From: Lachnospiraceae bacterium
GTDB taxonomy: Bacteria; Bacillota; Clostridia; Lachnospirales; Lachnospiraceae
DNA: 64,000 nucleotides
NCBI GenBank assembly: GCA_017427415.1
Contig: JAFRSU010000018.1
Coordinates: 35,069-99,068, forward strand
Direction: 5' to 3'
The notes beneath the pieces were generated by a model. The model saw only the letters and a list, made by a program, of their open reading frames with translations. It had not been told where the DNA came from and did no database searches. Shown piece by piece: positions 52,384 to 62,031 of this stretch. Made by a program: the position numbers and the translations under genes. Positions within the stretch are counted from its first letter, which is position 1; each line of letters opens with the position of its first letter.

Positions 52384-54363
52384 ATGACGGTAAGGGTGGC
52401 TGAAAGTGCCGGATTCTGTTTCGGCATAGAATGTGCTGTAAAAACCGTATATGAGCAGTTGGAGAAAAAAATACCTGTATATACCTTCGGACCGATCACG
52501 CATAACGAGATCGTATGTTCAGAACTCGAAAAAAAAGGCGTCCGTATCATAAATGATGTATCGGAAGCCGACGGCATAAGCGATTCCGTTATAATCATAA
52601 GGTCTCACGGAGTAAGCAGGGAAGCATATCTGAGGCTTAAAGAGACGGAAGAGGGCAGACATAATACCATTATCGATGCGACATGTCCGTTCGTCGGAAG
52701 GATACATAAGATAGTATCCGAGGAGTCCGAAAAAGGCAGCAGCATCATAGTGGTCGGTGATGCATCGCATCCCGAAGTGCAGGGTATATCGGGATGGTGC
52801 AGAGGGAGATGTACCATTATAGATTCCGAGGAGGAAGCCCTAAATTACAGCCCGGAAAACGATGAAAGAACGGTTCTTGTAGCACAGACAACATATAATT
52901 TAAAAAAATTTAAAGTATTAGTTGAAATTTTACAAAAAAAAATATATAATATAAATGTTGTTAACTCTATTTGCAACGCTACCGAGAAAAGACAGCGCGA
53001 AACATCGGAGCTGGCGGCTGTGTCAGATGCGATGATAGTCATCGGAGGAAGCAACAGTTCAAATACGCGTAAGCTGGTTGAGATCTCGGAGAAGGAATGC
53101 AAAAACACTTACCACATTCAAACTGGTAAAGACTTGGATCTGAAATCATTTAGATCTTTCCGTTGCGTAGGTATTACAGCAGGGGCATCCACCCCAAAAA
53201 CTATTATCAGGGAGGTTCAGGAAATCATGTCAGAAATGAATTTTGACGCAATGCTTGATGAATCAATGAAGACAATACACAACGGGGAGGTAGTCGAAGG
53301 TAAAGTCATTTATGTCAAAGAAGACGAAATAGCTCTTGACATCGGATATAAAGCAGACGGCATTATTCCAAGAAGCGAATATACCAATACCCCCAATCTT
53401 GATTTAAGAACCGTTGTGAAGGAAGGCGACACGATTCAGGCAAAGGTACTTAAGGTTAATGATGGGGAAGGCCAGGTTTCTCTTACATACAAGAGACTGG
53501 CTGCAGAACGCGGAAGCGAAAAGCTTGCTAAGGCGTTTGAGGACAAAGAGGTCCTTAAGGCAAAGGTTACCGAAGTTCTTGGCGGAGGTATCTGTGTAGT
53601 ATATGATGAGGCAAGGGTATTTATCCCTGCAAGTCTTGTGTCGGATACCTATGAAAAGAACCTCGATAAATACAAGGATCAGGAGATCGAGTTTGTAGTT
53701 ACCGAATTCCAGCCCAAGAAGAGAAGGATCATCGGCGACCGCAAGCAGATCCTTGTTGCAAGAAAAGCAGAGGCTATGAAGAAGCTCTTCGATACCATCA
53801 AGGTTGGCGATGTTATCGAAGGTACTGTTAAGAATATCACCGATTTCGGTGCATTCATCGATCTCGGCGGAGCTGACGGACTCCTTCATATTTCAGAGAT
53901 GTCATGGGGCAGAGTTGAGAGCCCTAAGAAGGTATTTAAGGTTGGCGAGACAGTCCGTGCATTTATTAAGGATATCCAAGGGAATAAGGTAGCTCTTTCC
54001 ATGAAGTTCCCCGATCAGAATCCTTGGGCTGACGCTGAAGAAAAATTTGCAGTAGGAAACGTAGTTACAGGTAAGGTTGCACGTATGACCGATTTCGGCG
54101 CATTTGTAGAGCTCCTTCCCGGCGTTGATGCACTTCTTCATGTATCACAGATCTCAAGAGATCACATTGAAAAGCCTTCAGATGTATTAAAGGCAGGTCA
54201 GGAGATCACCGCTAAGATAGTTGACTTCAATCTTGAAGAGAAGAAGATCAGTCTTAGCATCAAGGCTCTTCTTCCTCCTAAGGAGAATGAGACCGAGGGT
54301 GCTGCAGAGAATACTACCGGTACGGAAGCTGCTGAAGAGTCGGAAAGCGTTTCTGCTGAATAA
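52384..54363 (+). CDS. ispH-rpsA: Fused 4-hydroxy-3-methylbut-2-enyl diphosphate reductase / ribosomal protein S1
   Basis: A 659-residue fusion. Residues about 1-280 are IspH (LytB), the last enzyme of the non-mevalonate isoprenoid pathway, with cluster ligands Cys12 (GFCFGI), Cys101 (ATCPF) and Cys197 (ICNATEKRQ). Residues from Met282 to about 630 are four S1 RNA-binding domains (for example GTVKNITDFGAFIDLGGADGLLHISEMSW), followed by an acidic tail. The fusion is known in clostridia. Met282 is preceded by GGAGG, so free S1 might also be made. The DNA around 52895-52975 is markedly AT-rich and contains nine consecutive A residues in the reading frame. ATG 52384 is taken as the start. Confidence 0.95.
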   Translation: MTVRVAESAGFCFGIECAVKTVYEQLEKKIPVYTFGPITHNEIVCSELEKKGVRIINDVSEADGISDSVIIIRSHGVSREAYLRLKETEEGRHNTIIDATCPFVGRIHKIVSEESEKGSSIIVVGDASHPEVQGISGWCRGRCTIIDSEEEALNYSPENDERTVLVAQTTYNLKKFKVLVEILQKKIYNINVVNSICNATEKRQRETSELAAVSDAMIVIGGSNSSNTRKLVEISEKECKNTYHIQTGKDLDLKSFRSFRCVGITAGASTPKTIIREVQEIMSEMNFDAMLDESMKTIHNGEVVEGKVIYVKEDEIALDIGYKADGIIPRSEYTNTPNLDLRTVVKEGDTIQAKVLKVNDGEGQVSLTYKRLAAERGSEKLAKAFEDKEVLKAKVTEVLGGGICVVYDEARVFIPASLVSDTYEKNLDKYKDQEIEFVVTEFQPKKRRIIGDRKQILVARKAEAMKKLFDTIKVGDVIEGTVKNITDFGAFIDLGGADGLLHISEMSWGRVESPKKVFKVGETVRAFIKDIQGNKVALSMKFPDQNPWADAEEKFAVGNVVTGKVARMTDFGAFVELLPGVDALLHVSQISRDHIEKPSDVLKAGQEITAKIVDFNLEEKKISLSIKALLPPKENETEGAAENTTGTEAAEESESVSAE

Positions 54364-54389
54364 TTTTTCGGTTGATCATCGTTAATAAG

Positions 54390-54428
54390 AACAGACTTAA
54401 AGCGGCTTTAGGCTTTAAGTCTGTTTTT
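54390..54428 (+). terminator. Intrinsic terminator after ispH-rpsA
   Basis: AACAGACTTAAAGC pairs with GCTTTAAGTCTGTT (14 bp), followed by TTT. It ends the long rimO-to-rpsA run. Confidence 0.9.
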
Positions 54429-54456
54429 GATTTTCGGTATGGGTTTTGGAGGTGCC

Positions 54457-55230
54457 ATGTCTGACGGCTACGATCTATTTAAAAAACAGATAAAACAGCT
54501 TTCAGGGATAAACCTTGATTCATACAAGGAAAACCAGATGAAACGAAGGCTGGATTCACTGCTTGTCCGGAATAAGCTCCGCGACTATCATGAATATATC
54601 AGCCTGATAAAGGGAGACAGAAGCAGGCTTGATGAGTTTGTCAGCTTCATGACGATAAATGTTTCCGAATTCTGGCGCAATACGGAGCAATGGGAGATAC
54701 TTGACAGACACATACTCCCGGGGCTTATAAAAGATGAAGGCATAAAAGTCTGGAGTGCGGCATGCGCTACAGGTGACGAGCCTTATTCACTCGTAATGCT
54801 GTTAAATAAATACCTTCCTCTGTCTAAGATAAGGGTGCTGGCCACAGATATTGACAAACAGATACTGCAGAAGGCAAGAGAGGGGATATATCCTGCTAAA
54901 AGCCTGAAAGGGCTGCCTTATGAGTTTAAGTCGGGATTTTTTAAGGAGACTTCCCCCGGTATATTCAGTATATCGGAGGATATCAAAAGGTGTGTTACCT
55001 TTAAGGAGCATAACCTCTTAACGGATCCTTACCCGATAGGATGTGACCTTATACTTTGCAGAAATGTCCTTATCTATTTTACGAACGAGGCCAAGGAAGG
55101 TATATATTTTAACTTCAACAAAGCTTTGAATAAGGGGGGTATCTTGTTTCTCGGAAATACGGAACAGATACTTTATCCGCAGGAGTATAATTTTACTTTA
55201 ATTTCATCTTTTTTTTATAAAAAACAATGA
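54457..55230 (+). CDS. cheR: CheR-type chemoreceptor methyltransferase
   Basis: A 257-residue SAM-dependent glutamate methyltransferase. The N-terminal helical domain contains MKRRLDSLLVRN; the catalytic domain has SAACATGDEPYSLVMLL and ends with CRNVLIYF and FLGNTE. It would methylate chemoreceptors for adaptation. ATG 54457 follows GGAGG closely; ATG 54439 is in frame with no better site. No other chemotaxis or flagellar gene is adjacent. With the PilZ gene it hints that the organism is motile. Confidence 0.92.
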   Translation: MSDGYDLFKKQIKQLSGINLDSYKENQMKRRLDSLLVRNKLRDYHEYISLIKGDRSRLDEFVSFMTINVSEFWRNTEQWEILDRHILPGLIKDEGIKVWSAACATGDEPYSLVMLLNKYLPLSKIRVLATDIDKQILQKAREGIYPAKSLKGLPYEFKSGFFKETSPGIFSISEDIKRCVTFKEHNLLTDPYPIGCDLILCRNVLIYFTNEAKEGIYFNFNKALNKGGILFLGNTEQILYPQEYNFTLISSFFYKKQ

Positions 55231-55249
55231 TTCTTATCGATATTTTGTA

Positions 55250-55278
55250 TTGATTTTTTATATGCAATGGGTTATAGT
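55250..55278 (+). promoter_or_regulatory. plsX promoter
   Basis: TTGATT (55250-55255), a 17-base spacer and TATAGT (55273-55278), 24 bases before plsX. No FapR-type operator was recognised. Confidence 0.7.
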
Positions 55279-55301
55279 TATTTTAGAAAACGGAGTGCGA
55301 G

Positions 55302-56306
55302 ATGGACGGATTAGTTAAGGTGGCAGTAGATGCCATGGGCGGGGACAATGCCCCTTTGGAACTTGTCAAAGGCACGGTTGAAGCCGTGAATTCAAGTGAA
55401 AAGCTCAAATGTTTCCTTGTAGGTAAAGAGGATGTCATAAAAAAAGAGCTTGCATCATATGAGTATGATAAAAACCGTATCGCCATCGTAAATGCAGACG
55501 ATGTCATTACCAATGACGAGGCGCCTGTAATGGCCATAAGACGTAAGAAGGAGTCCTCTATAGTAGTCGGACTGAATCTTGTAAAGTCCGGGGAAGCGGA
55601 CGGATTTATCTCTGCCGGCAGTACCGGTGCAGTGCTTGTAGGAGCACAGCTTATAGCCGGAAGGATCAAGGGCGTTGAGAGGACGCCTTTAGCACCTGTG
55701 GTTCCTACACTTAAAGGTGTATCGTTACTTATCGACTGCGGTGCGAATGTTGATGCGCGTGCTTCTCATCTGGTACAGTTTGCAAAGATGGGTTCCATAT
55801 ATATGGAAAATGTCATAGGAGTTAAGAATCCGAAGGTAGCTATTGTAAACATCGGTACCGAGGAAGAAAAAGGAAATGCCCTTGTAAAGGAGACATTCCC
55901 TCTCCTTAAGAATTGTTCTGACATTAATTTTGTGGGCAGCATCGAGTCACGCCAGATACCGTACGGTGATGCGGATGTTATCGTATGCGAGGCTTTTGTC
56001 GGCAATGTTATCCTTAAGATGTACGAGGGTGTTGCGGGAGCATTGGTGACCAAGATCAAGGAAGGTCTTATGGCTACTCCTGTAAGTAAGATAGGAGCAT
56101 TGCTCAGCAAAAAATCACTTAAGAAGACTCTTAAGGGCTTCAGCATGGATGATTACGGCGGAGCTCCCATGCTCGGTCTTAACGGACTGGTTATGAAAAC
56201 GCACGGTAATGCAAAGGCGATAGAGGTTAAGAATTCTATCATGCAGTGCATTAAATTCAGTGAAAGTAATATTCCTGACAAGATCAGGAGAAATTTACAG
56301 GAATAA
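55302..56306 (+). CDS. plsX: Phosphate acyltransferase PlsX
   Basis: A 334-residue enzyme converting acyl-ACP to acyl-phosphate for phospholipid synthesis. VAVDAMGGDNAP opens the protein; SAGSTGAVLVGA, IDCGANVD and DVIVCEAFVGNVILK follow. The acyl carrier protein gene lies 27 bases downstream, the classical order. GGAG precedes the ATG. Confidence 0.97.
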   Translation: MDGLVKVAVDAMGGDNAPLELVKGTVEAVNSSEKLKCFLVGKEDVIKKELASYEYDKNRIAIVNADDVITNDEAPVMAIRRKKESSIVVGLNLVKSGEADGFISAGSTGAVLVGAQLIAGRIKGVERTPLAPVVPTLKGVSLLIDCGANVDARASHLVQFAKMGSIYMENVIGVKNPKVAIVNIGTEEEKGNALVKETFPLLKNCSDINFVGSIESRQIPYGDADVIVCEAFVGNVILKMYEGVAGALVTKIKEGLMATPVSKIGALLSKKSLKKTLKGFSMDDYGGAPMLGLNGLVMKTHGNAKAIEVKNSIMQCIKFSESNIPDKIRRNLQE

Positions 56307-56333
56307 AACAGTATCAAAATAGTGGAGGTTGTT

Positions 56334-56564
56334 ATGGAATTTGAGAAATTGCAGAAGATCATTTCTGAGGTTCTGAATGTTGAACCGGACAAGATCACGA
56401 TGGATACCACATTTATCGACGATCTTGGAGCTGATTCGCTCGATGTTTTCCAGATCATCATGGGAATTGAAGAGGAATTCGACATTGAGATAGCCAATGA
56501 AGATGCCGAAAATATTGTTACGGTCAGAGATGCAGTTGAACAGATCAAGAATGCTATAAACTGA
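56334..56564 (+). CDS. acpP: Acyl carrier protein
   Basis: A 76-residue acidic four-helix protein carrying fatty acyl chains on phosphopantetheine attached to Ser35 (GADSLD). ATG 56334 has GGAGG eight bases upstream; an in-frame GTG at 56322 overlaps that site. The plsX-acpP-rnc-smc-ftsY order is conserved in Firmicutes. Confidence 0.97.
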   Translation: MEFEKLQKIISEVLNVEPDKITMDTTFIDDLGADSLDVFQIIMGIEEEFDIEIANEDAENIVTVRDAVEQIKNAIN

Positions 56565-56568
56565 TTTA

Positions 56569-56593
56569 AGAGGCTGTCGAATAGACAGCTTCT
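56569..56593 (+). other. Hairpin directly after acpP
   Basis: AGAGGCTGTC pairs with GACAGCTTCT (10 pairs with one wobble, 5-base loop) six bases after the acpP stop. The following TATTTATG is a poor T-tract. It could be a weak terminator or a stabilising 3' structure for the abundant acpP message. Confidence 0.5.
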
Positions 56594-56611
56594 ATTTATG
56601 CCTGCATAATA

Positions 56612-56641
56612 TGTCAAATGCTGCTTTAGCAGCGTTTGACA
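56612..56641 (+). other. Second hairpin in the acpP-rnc gap
   Basis: TGTCAAA-T-GCTGC pairs with GCAGC-G-TTTGACA (13 pairs including a G-T wobble) around the tetraloop TTTA. No T-run follows. A long RNA stem just upstream of the RNase III gene could be an RNase III cleavage site for autoregulation; this is inference. Confidence 0.55.
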
Positions 56642-56707
56642 GTCAGTATGCGCGATATACGTATACTGCTTTGCAGATACAGAAGCGGCAAAACGGAAGG
56701 AATATAA

Positions 56708-57403
56708 ATGAATACGGAAAAGATCAGCGGATTGGAAGAAAAGCTGGAATACACTTTTAAGGACAAAGAACTTCTTATGCTTGCACTTTCACACAGCTCA
56801 TATGTTAATGAGCTTACCGTAAGGAACAGACAGTGCAATGAGAGAATTGAGTTCCTGGGGGATGCCATCTTAGAGATGGTCTCGAGTGAGTACCTGTATA
56901 AGACCAGACCCCAGGACAAGGAAGGTGTAATGTCAAAGCAAAGAGCTGCGCTTGTGTGCGAAAAAGCTCTGGCATCTGCAGCACGTGAGATAAGCCTCGG
57001 GGATTACCTTCTCTTAGGTAAGGGAGAGGCAGCCAACGGAGGTGCCAACAGGGATTCGATCCTTGCGGATGCATTCGAAGCGATAATCGGAGCTATTTAC
57101 CTTGACGGCGGTTACCAGGTAGTTTCTGCGTTTATAATCAAAAGAGTACTTGAGAGCGGAAACGGAACATTTGTTGATTACAAGTCGCGTTTCCAGGAGA
57201 TAGTGCAGGGACGCAGCAATGCGAAAATCGTATATGAACTGGTAGGAGAGACGGGACCCGAACATGACAGACAGTTCGAGGTGGTCGTCTCTATAAACGG
57301 TGTTGTCCTCGGGCACGGTACCGGGCATAACAAAAAGGCCGCAGAACAGAATGCGGCTATGGAAGCTATAGTAAGAACAAGGAGACAGAGTGACCTGACC
57401 TGA
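56708..57403 (+). CDS. rnc: Ribonuclease III
   Basis: A 231-residue double-strand RNA endonuclease for rRNA and mRNA processing. The catalytic signature NERIEFLGDAILEMV is followed by GGANRDSILADAFEAIIGAIYLDGG. A double-strand RNA-binding domain ends the protein (YELVGETGPEHDRQFEVVV, then NKKAAEQNAAMEAI). GGAAGGA precedes the ATG. Confidence 0.97.
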   Translation: MNTEKISGLEEKLEYTFKDKELLMLALSHSSYVNELTVRNRQCNERIEFLGDAILEMVSSEYLYKTRPQDKEGVMSKQRAALVCEKALASAAREISLGDYLLLGKGEAANGGANRDSILADAFEAIIGAIYLDGGYQVVSAFIIKRVLESGNGTFVDYKSRFQEIVQGRSNAKIVYELVGETGPEHDRQFEVVVSINGVVLGHGTGHNKKAAEQNAAMEAIVRTRRQSDLT

Positions 57404-57424
57404 TTGGCAGGGCACGGCAGAGTT

Positions 57425-60400
57425 ATGTATTTAAAGAGTATAGAGATACATGGTTTTAAATCCTTTGCAAATAAAATACTTTTTGAATTCCATGACGGTA
57501 TCACGGCCATAGTCGGTCCCAATGGCAGCGGTAAAAGTAATGTGGCGGATGCGGTAAGATGGGTATTGGGTGAGCAGAGTGCAAAACAGCTCCGCGGTTC
57601 CTCGATGCAGGATGTCATCTTTTCAGGTTCGGAAGCCAGAAAGCCGATGGGCTACGCTTATGTTGAGATAACATTCGACAATTCCGATCATACACTCCCG
57701 GTGGATTATGAAGAGATTGCCGTAGCAAGGCGTGTATACAGATCCGGTGAAAGCGAATACCTGATAAACGGGAATGTATGCAGACTTAAAGATGTCCAGG
57801 AAATGTTCATGGACACCGGTATCGGTAAGGAAGGATATTCCATTATCGGACAGGGCCAGATCGATAAGATTTTAAGTACAAAGCCGGAAGACAGACGAGA
57901 GCTTTTTGATGAGGCAGCCGGCATAGTTAAATTCAAAAAGAGAAAAAATATAGCCGAGAAGAACCTTCAGGAGACCTCGGATAACCTTTTGCGCGTAAAC
58001 GACATTATAGGCGAGCTCGAAAAACAGATAGGACCTTTAAAGGAACAGTCCGAACAGGCAAGGGAGTATCTGCGTTTAAAAGAGATATTGAAGAACCTGG
58101 AAGTCAATAATTTCTTAAGGGAATACGAGGAAAGCGGCAGGAAGAAAAAGGAACTTGACGAAAAGTACAATGCGGCTTCTTCGGAACTTGCCGACACTAA
58201 AGCAGAGAACGAAAAGGCCGAGAGTGAGTACAAGAAGCTTGAAGAGAAAATAGTTGATATAGATTCACTGCTTAACGAGCACAGAAATAAAAGGCAGGAA
58301 CTCCTCATACTTGCCGAGAAAAAGGAAGGCGAGATAAAGCTGCTTACACAGCAGCTTGAAAATATCGGAGCCAACTCCAAGAGAATATCGGAACGTATAG
58401 ATGAGATAAAAACCGGTATAGATGAAAAATATGCCGAAAGAGCGGTATTTGAGAAGCAGAAGCTTTCCTTTGCCGACAAACTTAGCCAATGTGCCGAAAA
58501 AAAGCAGGAGGCATCAGCCAAACTTGAAGATATAAGAAAAGAGATAGAGACCTTAAACAGAAAGATCGAGGATGCAAACAGCGAGATACTGCGCCTGGCC
58601 AATTCCGACGGACATGTAAAGACCACCATCGAGCATGCGGATACTATCTTAGAGCAGAATAATATCAGGCATTCGGAGCTTTCAAGAAGGCTTCTCGTGT
58701 TAAAAAGCGATGAGGCGGAGATTTCCGCTTCGGTCGCAGAACTTAAAAAGAAATACGATTCAATATCAGAATCTGTTGAGGATAAGGAAAAAGAGGGTAA
58801 CCTTCTTTCGGAAAAGCTTTCCGAAAAAGATGCGCTCTCTAAAAAGCTTATCCTTAATCTTGATGCCAAAAATCAGGATTATTTAGGCGCCAAGTCACGT
58901 CTTGAAGCTATCAGGCAGATAGCTGAAAGATATGACGGATACAGTGCAAGCGTAAAAAAGATCATGGAAAACCGGGAGCAGTTTCCCGGTATATGCGGCG
59001 TTGTGGCAGATATCATTTCTTCTGAAAAGAAGTATGAAACTGCCGTGGAAACGGCACTCGGGGCATCCATCCAGCACATAGTCACAGAGGACGAAAAGAC
59101 TGCCAAGGCCGTTATAGAATACCTGAAAAAAGAAAAGGCCGGCCGTGCGACTTTTCTTCCCATCACATCCATAGGTGACGGCAACAGGGGAAAGGTTGAT
59201 GACGAGGTATTTAAGGAAAAGGGTGTTATAGGTGATGCGGCATCCTTAGCAAAAGCGGATAAAAAATATGACGGTATAGTAAGACATCTGTTAAAAAGCT
59301 TCGTAGTAGTCGATACTGTCGACAATGCTCTTTTGATAGCCAAAAAGTACGATTATAACGTAAGGCTCGTAACATTAGAGGGAGAGCTCTTATCTCCCGG
59401 CGGTTCCATTGCCGGCGGTGCGTTTAAAAACAAGGGCAATCTGCTTGCGAGAAAACGTGAGCTTGAAGAACTTGAAAAATCCGTTTCAAACAGGAAAGCG
59501 GAACTTGACAGGATGCGTACCGAACAGAGCTCGGTAGCGGACGAAAAAAGACGTATCCGTGAGGATATAGAGGGCATAAGAGGCTGTTTGAGAGATCTTT
59601 ATGTAGGTCAGAATACCGCCAAGCTTGAACTTAAAAGAGAGTCGGACCGTTTAGAAGAGGTAAGGACAAAGATTGCCGATTATAAGAGGGAATCGTCCGA
59701 ACTCGAGCTTAAGACCAAAGACCTTAAAAATGAGCTTGAGATTCAAAAGCAGTCCTTAAACGAGAACGAAAAAAAGACCGGCGAATTAAGAAAGCTGATA
59801 GAAGAAGCCGGAAGTGCCGTTTTGGAGACAAAGGGTAAGGAAGAAGCAGCAGTGAATGCTGTATCGGATATTAACGTAGAGTATTCCAACATCGAACAGG
59901 CTTTAGGTTATGCCGGTGAGAATATTGCACGTATTGATTCGGATATAGAACGCTTAAAGAGTGACAGCGAAAGGATCAGGAACGGCGAAGATGAGAACCG
60001 TAAGGAATACGAAGAAAAGAATAAGCAGATAGAGCTGTGCTCCGAAGAGATAGAAAATGCAAAAGACGAAAGCGGGAAACTTAAGGAAGCTATAGACGAT
60101 CTGACCGCTAAAAAGGAAAAGATAAACCGTGATCACAAGGAGTTCTTCAATTCGTGGTCGGAACTTACCAAACGTATCAACGATCTTGACAAAGAAGTGT
60201 TAAGACTCCAGGGCATGAGGGAAAAGACAGGAGAGATCATGGATGCCGCTACCACTTATATGTGGGAAGAGTATCAGCTTACACTTACTACGGCCGAAAG
60301 TTATTTTGATCCTGAATTTAAGGCTTCTTCTGCAAGAAAGAACATCAACGAGTGCCGTCAGGATATCAAAAAACTCGGAAATGTCAATGTTAATGCTATT

Positions 60401-60985
60401 GAAGATTATAAGAATGTATCCGAGCGTTATGAGCTGCTAAGCGGCCAGAGGAACGATCTTACCGAATCCATGGAGAAGATCACCGCGATGATCGGAGAAC
60501 TTGATGAAGCCATGAGAAAACAGTTCGCAGAGCAGTTTGAGCTGATAAGGACCGAATTCAACAATGTATTCAGAGAACTTTTCGGCGGCGGAAAAGGCGA
60601 ACTGGAGCTTATTGAGGATGAGGATATCTTAACGGCAGGCATAAGGATCATAGCCCAGCCGCCCGGAAAGAAGCTGCAGAACATGATGCAGCTGTCCGGT
60701 GGAGAGAAGGCACTTACGGCTATCAGTCTTCTGTTTGCCATCCAGAACTTAAAGCCGTCGCCGTTCTGCCTGCTTGATGAGATCGAAGCGGCGCTTGATG
60801 ATTCAAATGTTAAGCGATATGCAAGTTATCTGCATAAACTGACTAAAAATTCACAGTTCATCGTTATCACACACAGACGAGGTACCATGGCATCGGCAGA
60901 TATCCTGTACGGTATCACCATGCAGGAAAAGGGTGTATCCACTCTTGTATCCGTCAATCTGATCGAGGATGACCTGGACAAATAA
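57425..60985 (+). CDS. smc: Chromosome segregation protein SMC
   Basis: An 1186-residue condensin ATPase. Walker A is GPNGSGKSNVADAVRWVLG, two coiled-coil arms flank the hinge (about residues 515-640, including FPGICGVVADII and GGSIAGGAF), and the C-terminal head has LSGGEKALTAISLLF and LLDEIEAALDD. ATG 57425 gives MYLKSIEIHGFKSFA, the normal start; TTG 57404 is in frame. The ribosome binding site is weak, consistent with coupling to rnc 21 bases upstream. Confidence 0.97.
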   Translation: MYLKSIEIHGFKSFANKILFEFHDGITAIVGPNGSGKSNVADAVRWVLGEQSAKQLRGSSMQDVIFSGSEARKPMGYAYVEITFDNSDHTLPVDYEEIAVARRVYRSGESEYLINGNVCRLKDVQEMFMDTGIGKEGYSIIGQGQIDKILSTKPEDRRELFDEAAGIVKFKKRKNIAEKNLQETSDNLLRVNDIIGELEKQIGPLKEQSEQAREYLRLKEILKNLEVNNFLREYEESGRKKKELDEKYNAASSELADTKAENEKAESEYKKLEEKIVDIDSLLNEHRNKRQELLILAEKKEGEIKLLTQQLENIGANSKRISERIDEIKTGIDEKYAERAVFEKQKLSFADKLSQCAEKKQEASAKLEDIRKEIETLNRKIEDANSEILRLANSDGHVKTTIEHADTILEQNNIRHSELSRRLLVLKSDEAEISASVAELKKKYDSISESVEDKEKEGNLLSEKLSEKDALSKKLILNLDAKNQDYLGAKSRLEAIRQIAERYDGYSASVKKIMENREQFPGICGVVADIISSEKKYETAVETALGASIQHIVTEDEKTAKAVIEYLKKEKAGRATFLPITSIGDGNRGKVDDEVFKEKGVIGDAASLAKADKKYDGIVRHLLKSFVVVDTVDNALLIAKKYDYNVRLVTLEGELLSPGGSIAGGAFKNKGNLLARKRELEELEKSVSNRKAELDRMRTEQSSVADEKRRIREDIEGIRGCLRDLYVGQNTAKLELKRESDRLEEVRTKIADYKRESSELELKTKDLKNELEIQKQSLNENEKKTGELRKLIEEAGSAVLETKGKEEAAVNAVSDINVEYSNIEQALGYAGENIARIDSDIERLKSDSERIRNGEDENRKEYEEKNKQIELCSEEIENAKDESGKLKEAIDDLTAKKEKINRDHKEFFNSWSELTKRINDLDKEVLRLQGMREKTGEIMDAATTYMWEEYQLTLTTAESYFDPEFKASSARKNINECRQDIKKLGNVNVNAIEDYKNVSERYELLSGQRNDLTESMEKITAMIGELDEAMRKQFAEQFELIRTEFNNVFRELFGGGKGELELIEDEDILTAGIRIIAQPPGKKLQNMMQLSGGEKALTAISLLFAIQNLKPSPFCLLDEIEAALDDSNVKRYASYLHKLTKNSQFIVITHRRGTMASADILYGITMQEKGVSTLVSVNLIEDDLDK

Positions 60986-61044
60986 ACTGTCAGCATCAGC
61001 TGACTGATGAGGTGTGAGAAAAAAGTATTAAGGAGGGGTTTACT

Positions 61045-62013
61045 ATGGAAGAAGAGAAAGAGAAGAAAAAAGGATTTTTCAGACGTCTGGTTTCGGGACT
61101 GTCCAAGACCAGAAAAAGTATAGCTAACGGACTTAACAGTATATTCAGCGCTTTTTCATCCATTGATGACGATTTCTACGAAGAGCTGGAAGAAACTCTT
61201 ATTATGGCCGATATCGGTATAAATGCTACGGAAGCCATAGTTGAAAACCTTAAGGAAAAAGTAAAGGAAAATAAGATAAAAGAGCCGGAAGCATGCAGGC
61301 AGCTGCTTATGGACAGTATCATAGAGCAGATGTCTGTGCCTGAAGATGCTTATGAATTTGAGAACAGAAAATCGGTTGTCATGGTCATAGGTGTTAATGG
61401 CGTAGGCAAAACCACATCCATAGGCAAACTGGCAGGCCAGCTTAAAGGTATGGGCAAAAAAGTTTTGGTTGCTGCAGCAGATACTTTCCGTGCGGCTGCG
61501 ATCGAACAGCTTACCGAGTGGACAAACAGGGCAGGAGTCGATATCATAGCACAATCAGAGGGCTCGGATCCGGCAGCAGTAGTGTTTGATGCCGTATCCG
61601 CAGCAAAGTCGAGGAAGACGGATGTCCTTCTGTGCGACACTGCCGGAAGACTGCATAATAAAAAGAACCTCATGGATGAGCTTAAGAAGATAAACAGGAT
61701 AGTTGACCGTGAATACCCTGACTGCTACAGGGAGACGCTGGTAGTTTTAGACGGGACCACCGGACAGAATGCCTTAGCTCAGGCTAAGCAGTTCAGTGAG
61801 GTTGCCGATATAACCGGTATAATCATAACCAAACTTGACGGAACAGCCAAGGGCGGTATAGCTGTAGCGATACAGAAGGAATTGGGCATCCCGGTTAAGT
61901 ATATCGGTGTAGGCGAGCATATTGACGATCTTCAGAAATTCGATCCGCAGTCATTCGTGGAAGCGTTATTCAGCGTACCGGATGCTGCAAAACTTTCCGA
62001 AGAAGATGAATAA
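61045..62013 (+). CDS. ftsY: Signal recognition particle receptor FtsY
   Basis: A 322-residue SRP-type GTPase that docks ribosome-SRP complexes at the membrane. A short charged A-region and helical N domain precede the G domain with GVNGVGKTTSIGKLA, DTFRAAAIEQL, DTAGRLHNKKNLMDEL and TKLDGTAKGG. The location behind smc is standard. AAGGAGG precedes the ATG. Confidence 0.97.
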   Translation: MEEEKEKKKGFFRRLVSGLSKTRKSIANGLNSIFSAFSSIDDDFYEELEETLIMADIGINATEAIVENLKEKVKENKIKEPEACRQLLMDSIIEQMSVPEDAYEFENRKSVVMVIGVNGVGKTTSIGKLAGQLKGMGKKVLVAAADTFRAAAIEQLTEWTNRAGVDIIAQSEGSDPAAVVFDAVSAAKSRKTDVLLCDTAGRLHNKKNLMDELKKINRIVDREYPDCYRETLVVLDGTTGQNALAQAKQFSEVADITGIIITKLDGTAKGGIAVAIQKELGIPVKYIGVGEHIDDLQKFDPQSFVEALFSVPDAAKLSEEDE

Positions 62014-62031
62014 GGTTTTGGTAATCCGATC

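Noticed and set aside
57967..58869. Open frame of 300 codons on the minus strand
   Set aside because: It is the complement of the smc coiled coil; the Ser/Leu/Phe-rich product is the expected mirror of Glu/Lys-rich codons.
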